Source of the DNA: a virus
IMG/VR virus record: IMGVR_UViG_3300013006_000109
Coordinates: 1 to 27,566 of that record
DNA length: 27,566 nt
Reading direction: 5' to 3' (one strand)
This document shows, piece after piece, positions 4,533 to 11,895 of the stretch. The position numbers were made by a program, and so were the translations under genes. The notes under the pieces were generated by a model. That model worked only from the letters and a program-made list of their open reading frames with translations, was not told where the DNA came from and ran no database searches. The first letter of the stretch is position 1, and every line of letters starts with the position of its first letter.

Positions 4533-5486
4533 ATGTTTAAAGTATTATTAGGGCTATCAGCTCTATTCTTAGCATCTTGTGGAGCTTTCTTTTCTGTGAA
4601 AGGAATAGGCCTTTTATTCTCTGGTAGTTTTTGGCCAGCGATTATTATGGCTAGCAGTTTAGAGTTTGGAAAAATAATGGCAACCAGTTTTTTATATAGA
4701 TACTGGAAAAAAATTAATAATATTATCAAATCATATTTAATAAGTGCAGTAGTAGTTCTTATGGTTATTACAAGTCTTGGAATATTTGGATTTCTTAGTC
4801 AAGCTTTCTACTCAACTAAAAGTAATATAGATGCAATTGAATCCCAAGTATCATTACTAGAAGCTAAAAAGAGTTCACTAAAAGATCAAGTAGCTTCAAA
4901 TAATGAAAGAGTTAAAAGTTTAACAGAAACGCGCAAGAATCAAGAGAATAATCTATCTAAAGCATTAGACCAATCTACAACCACAACAGTAACTAAATCT
5001 GGAGGGTTCTTTGGAAGCGATAGTCAAGAAAAAGTAGTAGACAAAAAATCACTAGAATTAAAATCTAAAACTCTAGAAGGTATGCAGGTTAGTATATCAT
5101 CATTAGAATCAAATGTAGAGAAAATTAATAGTATTAACGTTAATTTATTATCAGAAGTCAACTCTCTTGACACTTCTATTATAGATCTTAAAAAAGAAAT
5201 TAGCAAATCTGATATTGGCACATATAAATTTATAGCAGAGGCATTTAATGTAAAAATAGAAACTGTAGTTAAGTTATTTATCTTAATTATTGTAGGGGTA
5301 TTTGATCCATTAGCAGTATCATTACTATTAGCTTATAATATTGCAGCTAATAAAAAATTTGACGAAAAAGAAATTGAAATAATAGAAAAACCAATTGAAA
5401 TTATAAAAACTTTATTAACCCCTTTTAAAAGAGGCACTAAACAAAAACATAACCCAACCCTTGCAGATCCAGGTATAAAAAATTAA
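4533..5486 (+). CDS. Multi-span membrane protein with central coiled coil
   Basis: A 317-aa protein. Hydrophobic segments lie at about 3-22, 25-52 and 68-92; a long Lys/Glu/Ser-rich coiled coil spans about 96-228, interrupted by a Gly/Ser/Thr loop (148-165); a last span at 244-270 contains VGVFDPLAVSLLLAY. The layout resembles membrane proteins of unknown function found in other large phages (DUF4407-like in design). The segment FWPAIIMASSLEFGKI is probably a helical hairpin. It has its own GTGTAAT element. Its stop overlaps the stop of the convergent leftward gene (5483-5486), leaving no room for a terminator. A role in envelope remodelling or superinfection exclusion is possible, but no motif supports a specific function. 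Confidence 0.72.
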   Translation: MFKVLLGLSALFLASCGAFFSVKGIGLLFSGSFWPAIIMASSLEFGKIMATSFLYRYWKKINNIIKSYLISAVVVLMVITSLGIFGFLSQAFYSTKSNIDAIESQVSLLEAKKSSLKDQVASNNERVKSLTETRKNQENNLSKALDQSTTTTVTKSGGFFGSDSQEKVVDKKSLELKSKTLEGMQVSISSLESNVEKINSINVNLLSEVNSLDTSIIDLKKEISKSDIGTYKFIAEAFNVKIETVVKLFILIIVGVFDPLAVSLLLAYNIAANKKFDEKEIEIIEKPIEIIKTLLTPFKRGTKQKHNPTLADPGIKN

Positions 5487-5764
5487 ACTAAAGCGTAGCC
5501 TTTTTTAAATTTTAAATTTAATTGAAAAGGATTAGTGCTTTTACGATGATCAAACCTTTTGATAAAAGATGCACCAATTTTTGGCATTTTAGCAAAGAAC
5601 ATTTTATTATCTATTTTTAATGTCACATGAGAAGGCAATACAGAAACGCTCATCAATTTACCCTTCATATCTCTTTTTATTGCTCTAGCAATTGCACAGT
5701 TTTGAGGATTAGCCATTTCTCCTTCAAATATATTTCTTTGCGTTATTTTTATAGTTTTATTCAT
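5483..5764 (-). CDS. Small basic conserved-type phage protein
   Basis: A 93-aa basic protein. The segment NPQNCAIARAIKR (about residues 19-31) followed later by FIKRFDHRKSTNPFQLNLKF resembles a widespread family of phage hypothetical proteins with an N-C-x-I-A-x-A-x-K core and a PF-x-L/F end; no function is known to me. The start overlaps the upstream gene's stop as ATGA (5761-5764), so it is coupled to 5761-6456. It converges on, and overlaps by four bases, the end of the membrane-protein gene. Confidence 0.68.
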   Translation of the reverse strand: MNKTIKITQRNIFEGEMANPQNCAIARAIKRDMKGKLMSVSVLPSHVTLKIDNKMFFAKMPKIGASFIKRFDHRKSTNPFQLNLKFKKGYALV

Positions 5765-6456
5765 TTTATCTCCTTCATTTTGTAATCAAAATTATCATTG
5801 TCTTCAGTATGCCATTTGGGGCTATCTTCGACAGTGTAAATATGATCACTTACTTTTCTTTCGATGAGTATTTCGTTTGGTTTTGTAACGAAACTAGCAT
5901 CAAAAACTTTTATTCTATTATTAGGTTGAATAGCGTAATTACCATTATCTAATTCTATAACGTGTCCGCATTTATGTTCATTTGGAGTCTCACTATATCC
6001 AAAATTTATTTCATTAAATTCTGGATGAGCCCAATCAAGAGTAAAAAGATATCGTCCAAACTTTTTATGCCCTTGTCTATCTAAATATTGCATCTTTGCA
6101 TTTTTTAGAGCATAAAATTGATTTACGCTTATGTAATAACTGAAACTATCCCACAAAACTAATTGATTTAAGTCTTCTACTGGAGCATCTTTTTTACTAC
6201 AAAAAGCACTAATTGGTGCTCTCCACCAAACTCCTCCGTCCTGCATTATAAAATGAAACAAAGGAGAGCGATTTGGAACAGAAGCTACGCCAAATACTAT
6301 GCACTTAAAAAATTTATCATGGCTGTCTTCTTGATTTCTTAAATAATTTCCTCTTACGTAACATTCAATCGGAGGAATATTTGCGTTTAAGTATGCCACA
6401 GTTCTTTTATTTACACTTAATTCAAAATATAGTGTAAACCATTGTGGAAACCTCAT
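5761..6456 (-). CDS. Unknown 231-aa protein divergent from phoH
   Basis: The protein starts MRFPQWFTLYFELSVNKRTV and is rich in aromatic residues, with a mixed alpha/beta look (GGVWWRAPISAFC, YYISVNQFYALK, KFGRYLFTLDWAHPEFN, GHVIELDNGNYAIQPNNRIKVFD). It has no signal peptide, membrane span or known catalytic motif. The ATG at 6456 is preferred; the only longer option is a TTG at 6492 deep inside phoH. The chosen ATG shares the palindrome CATG (6454-6457) with the phoH start on the other strand. It forms a two-gene leftward unit with 5483-5764. It is likely cytoplasmic; the role is unknown. Confidence 0.7.
   Translation of the reverse strand: MRFPQWFTLYFELSVNKRTVAYLNANIPPIECYVRGNYLRNQEDSHDKFFKCIVFGVASVPNRSPLFHFIMQDGGVWWRAPISAFCSKKDAPVEDLNQLVLWDSFSYYISVNQFYALKNAKMQYLDRQGHKKFGRYLFTLDWAHPEFNEINFGYSETPNEHKCGHVIELDNGNYAIQPNNRIKVFDASFVTKPNEILIERKVSDHIYTVEDSPKWHTEDNDNFDYKMKEIK
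6432..6438 (+). promoter_or_regulatory. Weak GTGTAAA element upstream of phoH
   Basis: ATATAGTGTAA here matches the sequence before the holin gene (21741-21750) closely, but the last base differs from GTGTAAT and the distance to the ATG is 16 nt, longer than at the other sites. Confidence 0.25.
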
Positions 6457-7180
6457 GTCTAAAAAACATAGAAAAGAACAAAAAGAGGACAAGTCCCCAG
6501 TGGTTCCTCAAAGAGATAAAATTCAACAACCCTTGAATATTAGGGATCTCAATTGGACAGAAAATCAAAAGAAGTTTATTCAAACTTTACAAGATAAATC
6601 TACCAAGATGGTATTCTGCAAAGGCCCAGCAGGAACAGCTAAAAGCTTGTTAAGCGTTTATTGCGCTCTTCATGCAATTAATAATAAGAAGGTAGGAGAG
6701 ATATTCTATATTCGTAATCCTGTGGAAAGTAGCACTCATAATCTAGGATTTCTTAAAGGTGATCTTCATGAAAAATTAGATCCATATCTACAGCCTTTAA
6801 TGGACAAACTCCATGAATTATTACCTAAAGGACAAGCAGAATTATTATTAAAGCAAGAAAGAGTCAAAGGACTTCCATTGGGGTTCTTAAGAGGACTCAG
6901 TATTAATGCTAGTTATATAATCTGTGACGAAGCTCAAAACTTAAGTATTCATGATCTTTTATTAGTTAGCACTAGAATGGGCAAATTTAGTAAATTAATA
7001 TTTATTGGAGATATTCGTCAATCAGATATAAAGAATAGCGGATTTGAGAGAATATATCAGCTCTTTGATGATGAAAAAAGCGCAAGTAAAGGTATTGTAA
7101 CTTTTAAATTTGGCACAAGTGATATTATGAGAAATGATATTTTAGCTTATATTATTGAGAAGTTTGAAGAAATAAAATAA
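6455..7180 (+). CDS. phoH: PhoH-like ATPase
   Basis: A 241-aa P-loop protein covering the PhoH domain. Walker A is GPAGTAKS (57-64), Walker B YIICDEAQN (154-162), followed by sensor-like GDIRQSD (185-191); RNPVESS and GFLKGD between them are also typical. A charged extension of about 35 residues precedes the domain. PhoH proteins are common in marine and other phages; they are ATPases probably linked to RNA metabolism, but their role in infection is unsettled. The start ATG overlaps the divergent gene's ATG. A weaker GTGTAAA element lies at 6432-6438, inside the divergent gene. No strong Shine-Dalgarno is seen; TGGAAA lies about 9 nt upstream. Confidence 0.92.
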   Translation: MSKKHRKEQKEDKSPVVPQRDKIQQPLNIRDLNWTENQKKFIQTLQDKSTKMVFCKGPAGTAKSLLSVYCALHAINNKKVGEIFYIRNPVESSTHNLGFLKGDLHEKLDPYLQPLMDKLHELLPKGQAELLLKQERVKGLPLGFLRGLSINASYIICDEAQNLSIHDLLLVSTRMGKFSKLIFIGDIRQSDIKNSGFERIYQLFDDEKSASKGIVTFKFGTSDIMRNDILAYIIEKFEEIK

Positions 7181-7200
7181 GATATTATTTTATATTTAAT

Positions 7201-7207
7201 GTGTAAT
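7201..7207 (+). promoter_or_regulatory. GTGTAAT late-promoter-like element
   Basis: It lies in the 37-nt gap after phoH and ends 10 nt before the ATG at 7218. AT-rich flanks, no Shine-Dalgarno. Confidence 0.5.
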
Positions 7208-7217
7208 CATATTTAAT

Positions 7218-7559
7218 ATGTCTAATCTCACAACAACAGATATCTCTGAAAAAAGAATAAATTTAGATTATGATGCCACTCCAGCAGACCCAATATCTAA
7301 TTTTACAGTAAGCGGAACAAATGGAACAGTTTTACAAGCGAATGCTGATCGCGAAGAACTTTATATTCAAAATTTGTCAACATCTCATCTTCATGTAAAA
7401 TACGGAGCTTCTGCTGCGGGTAATTCATTTAATTTTGTTCTAGCTTCGAGCACTAATGCTGGAGGCGGTGATGGTGGAAGCTTAAGCGATCTTAATTATA
7501 CAGGAATAGTTAGCGTTAGTGGAGTGAGCCCAAATTATATTTGCTGGGAAAGAAGTTAG
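7218..7559 (+). CDS. Small beta-rich virion-type protein
   Basis: A 113-aa protein without signal peptide or membrane span. The order REELYIQNLSTSHLHVKYG, an Ala/Gly-rich turn, a Gly-rich loop and a late strand ending in ICWE resembles a small beta-sandwich seen in many phage genomes next to structural genes (Q-N-x-S ... hVKyG ... tG-x-V-x-V-S). I infer a minor head, neck or decoration component. It is first in a two-gene unit with the LamG-like gene and carries a GTGTAAT element, as do the portal and holin genes. Confidence 0.7.
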   Translation: MSNLTTTDISEKRINLDYDATPADPISNFTVSGTNGTVLQANADREELYIQNLSTSHLHVKYGASAAGNSFNFVLASSTNAGGGDGGSLSDLNYTGIVSVSGVSPNYICWERS

Positions 7560-7579
7560 TTTAACTTTATATTGGCTAT

Positions 7580-8665
7580 ATGATAGTCAAAAAAACAAAA
7601 CAACTTGGGGCTTTTAGAAGAGGAAAAAAGTCTTCATCTTGCGCTCAGATAACTAATACTACGACTACTAATACTACGACTACTACATCAGTTGGAAGTT
7701 TATTTTTTAATGATCCAAATCAATTTTTACAATTACCAAGAAGTGAAGTAATAAGTATTTTAGCTGCTGAACCTTTCACTATAGAAGCTTGGATAAAACC
7801 TACATCAATAAAGACGATTGCTGGCCTAGATGCTAACGGAAATCCTGAAGGTACTTATGGAGATATAATTATTGGAGATACTGAAGGTGGTGGAAATAAC
7901 TGGTCATTGCAGTTATTCAATAATAAATTAACATTTTATCGCTATAATAGTACTCTTGGAGGGGCTAGATTTTTTAATTCAATTAGTCAAATACCATTAA
8001 ATGCATGGACACATGTTGCTGTTTCATATGATGGAGGATCTACATTGCTTATTTTTATTAATGGAGTACTGGATGCAACTTTTGGTGATTATTCTCCACC
8101 CGATACTGAATATAGCGTTATAACAATTGGTAATCTTTTTGATAGTGGTAGTACTCCTTGGGATATTGGAGCTTATGATTATCAAGGATACATAACAAAC
8201 TTAAGAATTAATGATAATCAAATTTTTTATCACATGGTTAGTCCATTCGAGCCTACAGCTCCTTTGGGTTATATATCTGGTACAACTTTATTATTATTAG
8301 CTGATACAAATGAACCAACAAAAGATTCTAGTCCTGGAGATGTTACCATAACTAACGTAGGATCTGTAGCTTCTAGCTCTCAATATCCAACCGTTACTGA
8401 CTGCTCTAATAATGATGCTAAAGTTTTAATGGTAGGATGGTATGCTGGAGCGCGACCTTTAACTCGTGATAATGAAAATCATTATACTTATTATGCAGGT
8501 GGTTCTCCTGGAGATGAAACTGTATATCGAGCAGACTCTTCAAGTCCTTGGAGTTATGCTAACGCTGGAAGTCCATTTGTAACATCATTAACCGTTGCAG
8601 AATTTCCTTGGCAAGCTGAGTGGCCATCTCCTTATACAGCTACGAAAGTTTGTCCCGCCGCGTAA
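7580..8665 (+). CDS. LamG/concanavalin-like domain protein (fibre or decoration)
   Basis: A 361-aa protein. After a basic N-terminus and a Thr/Asn-rich linker (about residues 25-37) comes a LamG-like beta-sandwich (about 40-225): FTIEAWIKPTS, NAWTHVAVSYDGGSTLLIFINGVLD and GYITNLRINDNQIFY are hallmark strands. The remainder is an unassigned C-terminal module rich in Tyr, Trp and Ser. LamG domains bind glycans or proteins, so a capsid-decoration or receptor-binding role is likely. The Thr linker is encoded by a 15-bp tandem repeat. The start lies 20 nt after the previous stop, with no Shine-Dalgarno. Bases 7623-7645 recur exactly at 11002-11024. Confidence 0.75.
   Translation: MIVKKTKQLGAFRRGKKSSSCAQITNTTTTNTTTTTSVGSLFFNDPNQFLQLPRSEVISILAAEPFTIEAWIKPTSIKTIAGLDANGNPEGTYGDIIIGDTEGGGNNWSLQLFNNKLTFYRYNSTLGGARFFNSISQIPLNAWTHVAVSYDGGSTLLIFINGVLDATFGDYSPPDTEYSVITIGNLFDSGSTPWDIGAYDYQGYITNLRINDNQIFYHMVSPFEPTAPLGYISGTTLLLLADTNEPTKDSSPGDVTITNVGSVASSSQYPTVTDCSNNDAKVLMVGWYAGARPLTRDNENHYTYYAGGSPGDETVYRADSSSPWSYANAGSPFVTSLTVAEFPWQAEWPSPYTATKVCPAA
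7623..7645 (+). repeat. 23-bp exact repeat, copy A
   Basis: Identical to 11002-11024, and similarity continues for a few bases (one mismatch, then AGA). Here it encodes GKKSSSCA in the N-terminus of the LamG-like gene; in the other copy it is read in a different frame. Confidence 0.7.
7650..7682 (+). repeat. Tandem ACT/AAT/ACG-type repeat encoding a Thr/Asn linker
   Basis: A 15-bp unit (ACTAATACTACGACT) occurs twice in tandem, giving NTTTTNTTTTT. It is an in-frame, slippage-prone linker that could vary in length between relatives. Confidence 0.6.
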
Positions 8666-8726
8666 ATACAATATATCGTTATTTTAAATTAAATTTAAAT
8701 ATTTAGAATATACTCTTTATTTAGCA

Positions 8727-8732
8727 TATAAT
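8727..8732 (+). promoter_or_regulatory. Consensus -10 box TATAAT before the zinc-ribbon gene
   Basis: A perfect TATAAT ends 5 nt before the ATG at 8738, in a 72-nt gap. No good -35 box is seen; TAGAAT lies 17 bp upstream. A leaderless start is again implied, with no Shine-Dalgarno. Confidence 0.4.
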
Positions 8733-8737
8733 AATAT

Positions 8738-9199
8738 ATGTTAAAAATTTATTGTTCTGATTGTGGTTCACCAACTGAATATTCCTTAAATAAACCTAAA
8801 TTTTGTACAAATTGTGGAAATTCATTTTTGGGCGTTAAAAAAGAAAAAGTAGCTTTACCAGTTCAAATGCAAAAACCAACCCTAAGCAAAGCTAAAAGAC
8901 CAAATATTGAACCAGAAGATTACGAGGATGATGATTCTGAAATTACAGAAGTAAATGAAGTACCAGATATTGATAATTTAGATTTTGATGTTGACATTTA
9001 TCAACATAAAGGAGAAAAAATCGGCAACATAATTGGTTCTTCAAAAGACAACGATGCTAGAAAGAATAGGCCAAAAATTGCCTTTAATAAAAAAGAACAA
9101 TTAGAAAATTTAGCTAAAGAAGGTGGCGCTTTACGACCTTTATCACGTTCTGTAGCCCAAAGGCCAACGAAAAATCGTAAGGGCCGAACAAATGGGTAA
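8738..9199 (+). CDS. Zinc-ribbon protein with disordered acidic middle
   Basis: A 153-aa protein. The N-terminus is a zinc ribbon (CSDC at 6-9, CTNC at 23-26). A low-complexity stretch follows with an acidic cluster (about 57-87, EDYEDDDSE...) and a basic C-terminus (RPTKNRKGRTNG). There is no enzymatic motif. Its last 8 bases overlap the sigma-like gene. With that neighbour it may act in transcription, for example as an adaptor on RNA polymerase, but this is inferred from position and the zinc ribbon only. It begins the coupled chain that ends with the terminase. Confidence 0.7.
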   Translation: MLKIYCSDCGSPTEYSLNKPKFCTNCGNSFLGVKKEKVALPVQMQKPTLSKAKRPNIEPEDYEDDDSEITEVNEVPDIDNLDFDVDIYQHKGEKIGNIIGSSKDNDARKNRPKIAFNKKEQLENLAKEGGALRPLSRSVAQRPTKNRKGRTNG

Positions 9200-9872
9200 A
9201 AAGCTTAAATTCGAAAATCATATTGATAGTATAAATACAGAAATTTTTAAAAGAAAAAATAAGTGGAATTTAACTGCTATTGCTTGGATGGACTACAATG
9301 ATGTATCTCAGATATTAAGATTTCATATTTATAAAAAATGGCATCTTTATAATTCTTCAAAACCACTTGCTCCTTGGGTGAACAGAATAATCAGTAATCA
9401 AATCAAAAATTTAATACGAAATAATTATAGCAATTATTCAAGGCCTTGTTTAAAATGTAATGCAGCAGAGTCAGATGATGGTTGCGCTATTTATCATAAA
9501 CAATGTGCAGCTTGTCCACTTTATTCAAATTGGCAGAGTAGTAAGAAGAATGCTCATGATACAAAAATAACCGTTAGTTTAGAAAATCATACTCAAGAAG
9601 TTAATGATATGAAAAATGATCATTTCGACTTGGAATCTTCAGCTAAAAATATACATGATAAAATGCAAAAGATTTTAAAACCAATAGAGTGGAAAATATA
9701 TAAATATTTATATATTGAAGATAAAAGTGATGAAGAAGTAGCAACTTTGATGGGATACAAGACTACTGAAAAAAATCGTATGGCTGGATACAAACAAATT
9801 AAAAATTTAAAAAAATCTATCATAATAAAAGTAAAAAAACATTTATACAATGGAGATATAGATATAGTATGA
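9192..9872 (+). CDS. Phage sigma-like factor with Cys-rich insertion
   Basis: A 226-aa protein with sigma70-family layout. Region 2-like sequence lies at about 32-79 (DYNDVSQILRFHIYKKW, then PLAPWVNRIISNQIKNLIRN, a strong region-2 signature). Region 4-like sequence lies at about 157-215 (LKPIEWKIYKYLY, then DEEVATLMGYKT as the first part of a helix-turn-helix). Between them sits an insertion with five Cys (86, 89, 98, 105, 108; CLKC ... CAACPL) likely to bind zinc. Such factors redirect host RNA polymerase to phage late genes, so it is the natural candidate to recognise GTGTAAT; that link is inference. The start has AAGGG about 8 nt upstream, and the end overlaps the next gene as ATGA. Confidence 0.78.
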   Translation: MGKKLKFENHIDSINTEIFKRKNKWNLTAIAWMDYNDVSQILRFHIYKKWHLYNSSKPLAPWVNRIISNQIKNLIRNNYSNYSRPCLKCNAAESDDGCAIYHKQCAACPLYSNWQSSKKNAHDTKITVSLENHTQEVNDMKNDHFDLESSAKNIHDKMQKILKPIEWKIYKYLYIEDKSDEEVATLMGYKTTEKNRMAGYKQIKNLKKSIIIKVKKHLYNGDIDIV

Positions 9873-10963
9873 GCGAAGATATTCTTATATTAACTGAAGA
9901 TCAGCAATTAAAACTACTGAACGAATGGAATGATCGACCAGATAATCCTCCATCTTTAGCAGAACTTGTTAAATTAGCTTTTGATAGAGATGATCTTGAC
10001 GGCAGAAGCAAAGAAGGCAAAGCTGTAAAACAATTTTTAGCATCCAGACAAATTAAACCACGAAAAAGTCATGAATATGAAGCGAAAGGTATATTAGATC
10101 TATCTAGCGAACAAAAAGAGTATATTAGTAATAATTGTAATGCTATGACTGGATTAGAAATGGCTAAAATTTTATTCAAAGATGAAACTCTAACAAATCT
10201 TTGCCAAGAAAGCAGAAGCGTTTTAGAGTATATGAAAAGTATACCTACAAATATAAAATATAACAATAGCGAAAATGAAGAAGCTTCTACTGGAGATTAT
10301 AAACCTCCGCGCAGTGAAGAGAGAATGATAGCAAAAATTAATAAATATGTTTTAGACGGAGTAGATAAAAGTAAAATAACTCATGGACAAAAAAGAGAAA
10401 TTAGTGCCGTGATAAGCTACATGAATACTCACAGATTTATACATCAAATTAATCTTTATGAAAATGATAGTGACCGCGAACTTTTTGAAAGTAGCTTCGT
10501 AAGATATACTTATAATAAAGGTGATTTAACTCAAGAAGAAGTAGATCAATATATAGTGCTCTGTACAGAAGTTCTTATTTCTTCTAGTATACAACAAACC
10601 ATTAGCGTATTACAAAATCAAATTGAATTAGCCATTCAAGATGATGGTAAAATTCCTATGGCTTTAGTTGAAGCAAGCAATACAGCTAGAAAAGAATACA
10701 ATGATTGTGTTAATAGACAACAAAAATTAAATAATGATTTAAAAGTTAAAAGAAGCGAAAAATTAAGCAAGCAAGTCAAGGAAACAGCTTCAATTATTAA
10801 TCTTGTGCAGATGTGGAAAGAAGAAGAGAATAGGACTAAGTTAATTAAAATGGCAGATCTTAGAAAAAAGAGTTTAGAAAAAGAAATAGATCGTCTTTCA
10901 TCTATGGAAGAAATAAAATGTAAAATATTAGGAATCTCTAGAGACGAGATTTTAAATGGATGA
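9869..10963 (+). CDS. Coiled-coil protein in the terminase chain (small terminase candidate)
   Basis: A 364-aa acidic/basic helical protein without signal or membrane segments. The N-terminal half contains SLAELVKLAF and TGLEMAKILF, which could be helix-turn-helix-like; the C-terminal third (about 270-355) is a Lys/Glu/Leu-rich coiled coil. It is not recognised. It is coupled by ATGA overlaps to the sigma-like gene upstream and the nuclease gene downstream, two genes before the large terminase. DNA-binding potential plus coiled coil suits a small terminase, but length and lack of a clear match keep this tentative. Another DNA- or polymerase-binding role is equally possible. Confidence 0.68.
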   Translation: MSEDILILTEDQQLKLLNEWNDRPDNPPSLAELVKLAFDRDDLDGRSKEGKAVKQFLASRQIKPRKSHEYEAKGILDLSSEQKEYISNNCNAMTGLEMAKILFKDETLTNLCQESRSVLEYMKSIPTNIKYNNSENEEASTGDYKPPRSEERMIAKINKYVLDGVDKSKITHGQKREISAVISYMNTHRFIHQINLYENDSDRELFESSFVRYTYNKGDLTQEEVDQYIVLCTEVLISSSIQQTISVLQNQIELAIQDDGKIPMALVEASNTARKEYNDCVNRQQKLNNDLKVKRSEKLSKQVKETASIINLVQMWKEEENRTKLIKMADLRKKSLEKEIDRLSSMEEIKCKILGISRDEILNG

Positions 10964-11895
10964 GCGTAATATGCAAAGTAGACGGTAAGGAGTTCAAAGA
11001 TGAAAAAAGTCTTCATCTTGCGCTTAGAGGATATGGTTTAAATAAAGAAAAATATTATCATACTTTTTACCCAAAGAAAGATTTATTCTCTGGAGAGACT
11101 ATTAACTTCAAAAACAAAGAACAATACTTTAATAGCGACTTCAATGATAAAAATAATATGAAAAAATGGCTGAAAGATCAGCCAATAGAAAAAGCTCAAG
11201 AGTACTGCAAGTCGTTATTAGTTAAACGCAAAGCAGACAAGAATATTGTATACTCTCCAACACAAGTAGAACTAAGAACGATCATGAGTCCGTCTGTTAT
11301 CTTTTATAATAAAATTTTTAATAACTATTATGACCTCTGTTCTGAAGTAGGCTTAGAAAATAAGTTTGTACATCCTAAAGATATAACTAACCAATTTAAA
11401 AACAAACTAACCGTAAGAGATACCATATACGTTGACACCAGAGAACAGAGTTGGCTTAAATTTGATATACCTTTTGAAATAAAGACGCTGCCTTTTGGAG
11501 ATTATTCCTGCTCTAACGATAACTGCGATTGTTATATAGAGCGTAAAAGCCTTAGCGATTTTATTAGTACTCTGAGTATAGGCAATTTAGATAGATTTAA
11601 AAATGAAATAACCAAAGCTAAGAAAAATAACGCTTATCTTGTAGTAGTTATTGAAGAAAAACTAGCAAATGCATTAAGCTTTCAATATCTGCCACATATT
11701 AGCAAAAAAATAAAAGCCACACCAGAATATATTTTTCATAACGTGAGAGAGCTTATACAGGATTATGATAATTTGCAGTTTCTTTTTGTAGATGGTAAAA
11801 ATGAAATGAAAAGAGTGATAGAGTCTATCTTTAGCTCTAAATGTTTTTATAAAAAAATAGATTTACAGTTAGCTTATGATTTAAAAATTTTATGA
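10960..11895 (+). CDS. ERCC4-type nuclease
   Basis: A 311-aa protein. The C-terminal half holds an ERCC4/XPF-type nuclease core: YVDTREQ (Asp159, Arg161, Glu162), LPFGDYS (Asp181), YIERKSLSDF (Glu194, Arg195, Lys196, Asp200), then RFKNEI and AYLVVVIEE. The signature is GD-x12-ERK-x3-D, slightly longer than the usual x9. The N-terminal region (CKVDGKEFKDEKSLHLALRG, YYHTFY) resembles a small DNA-binding module often seen with phage nucleases. ERCC4 nucleases cut branched DNA, so debranching replicated DNA before packaging is a sensible role, as with T4 gp49 and T7 gp3. It is ATGA-coupled on both sides, directly before the terminase. Bases 11002-11024 repeat 7623-7645. Confidence 0.85.
   Translation: MSVICKVDGKEFKDEKSLHLALRGYGLNKEKYYHTFYPKKDLFSGETINFKNKEQYFNSDFNDKNNMKKWLKDQPIEKAQEYCKSLLVKRKADKNIVYSPTQVELRTIMSPSVIFYNKIFNNYYDLCSEVGLENKFVHPKDITNQFKNKLTVRDTIYVDTREQSWLKFDIPFEIKTLPFGDYSCSNDNCDCYIERKSLSDFISTLSIGNLDRFKNEITKAKKNNAYLVVVIEEKLANALSFQYLPHISKKIKATPEYIFHNVRELIQDYDNLQFLFVDGKNEMKRVIESIFSSKCFYKKIDLQLAYDLKIL
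11002..11024 (+). repeat. 23-bp exact repeat, copy B
   Basis: Identical to 7623-7645 but read in another frame (EKSLHLA here). In this copy the left flank adds GAT, giving a 6-bp inverted repeat GATGAA/TTCATC. Confidence 0.7.

Noticed and set aside
5418-5435. CCCCTTTTAAAAGAGG as a bidirectional terminator for the convergent genes
   Set aside because: The near-palindrome leaves no loop and no T-tract, and lies inside coding sequence.
5834-5840. GTGTAAA followed closely by ATG
   Set aside because: It lies inside a leftward gene and no rightward ORF of note begins there.
10636-11016. 126-aa minus-strand ORF
   Set aside because: It is a shadow of the coiled-coil and nuclease genes; Phe/Leu/Ser-rich translation is typical of antisense to Lys/Glu-rich coding.
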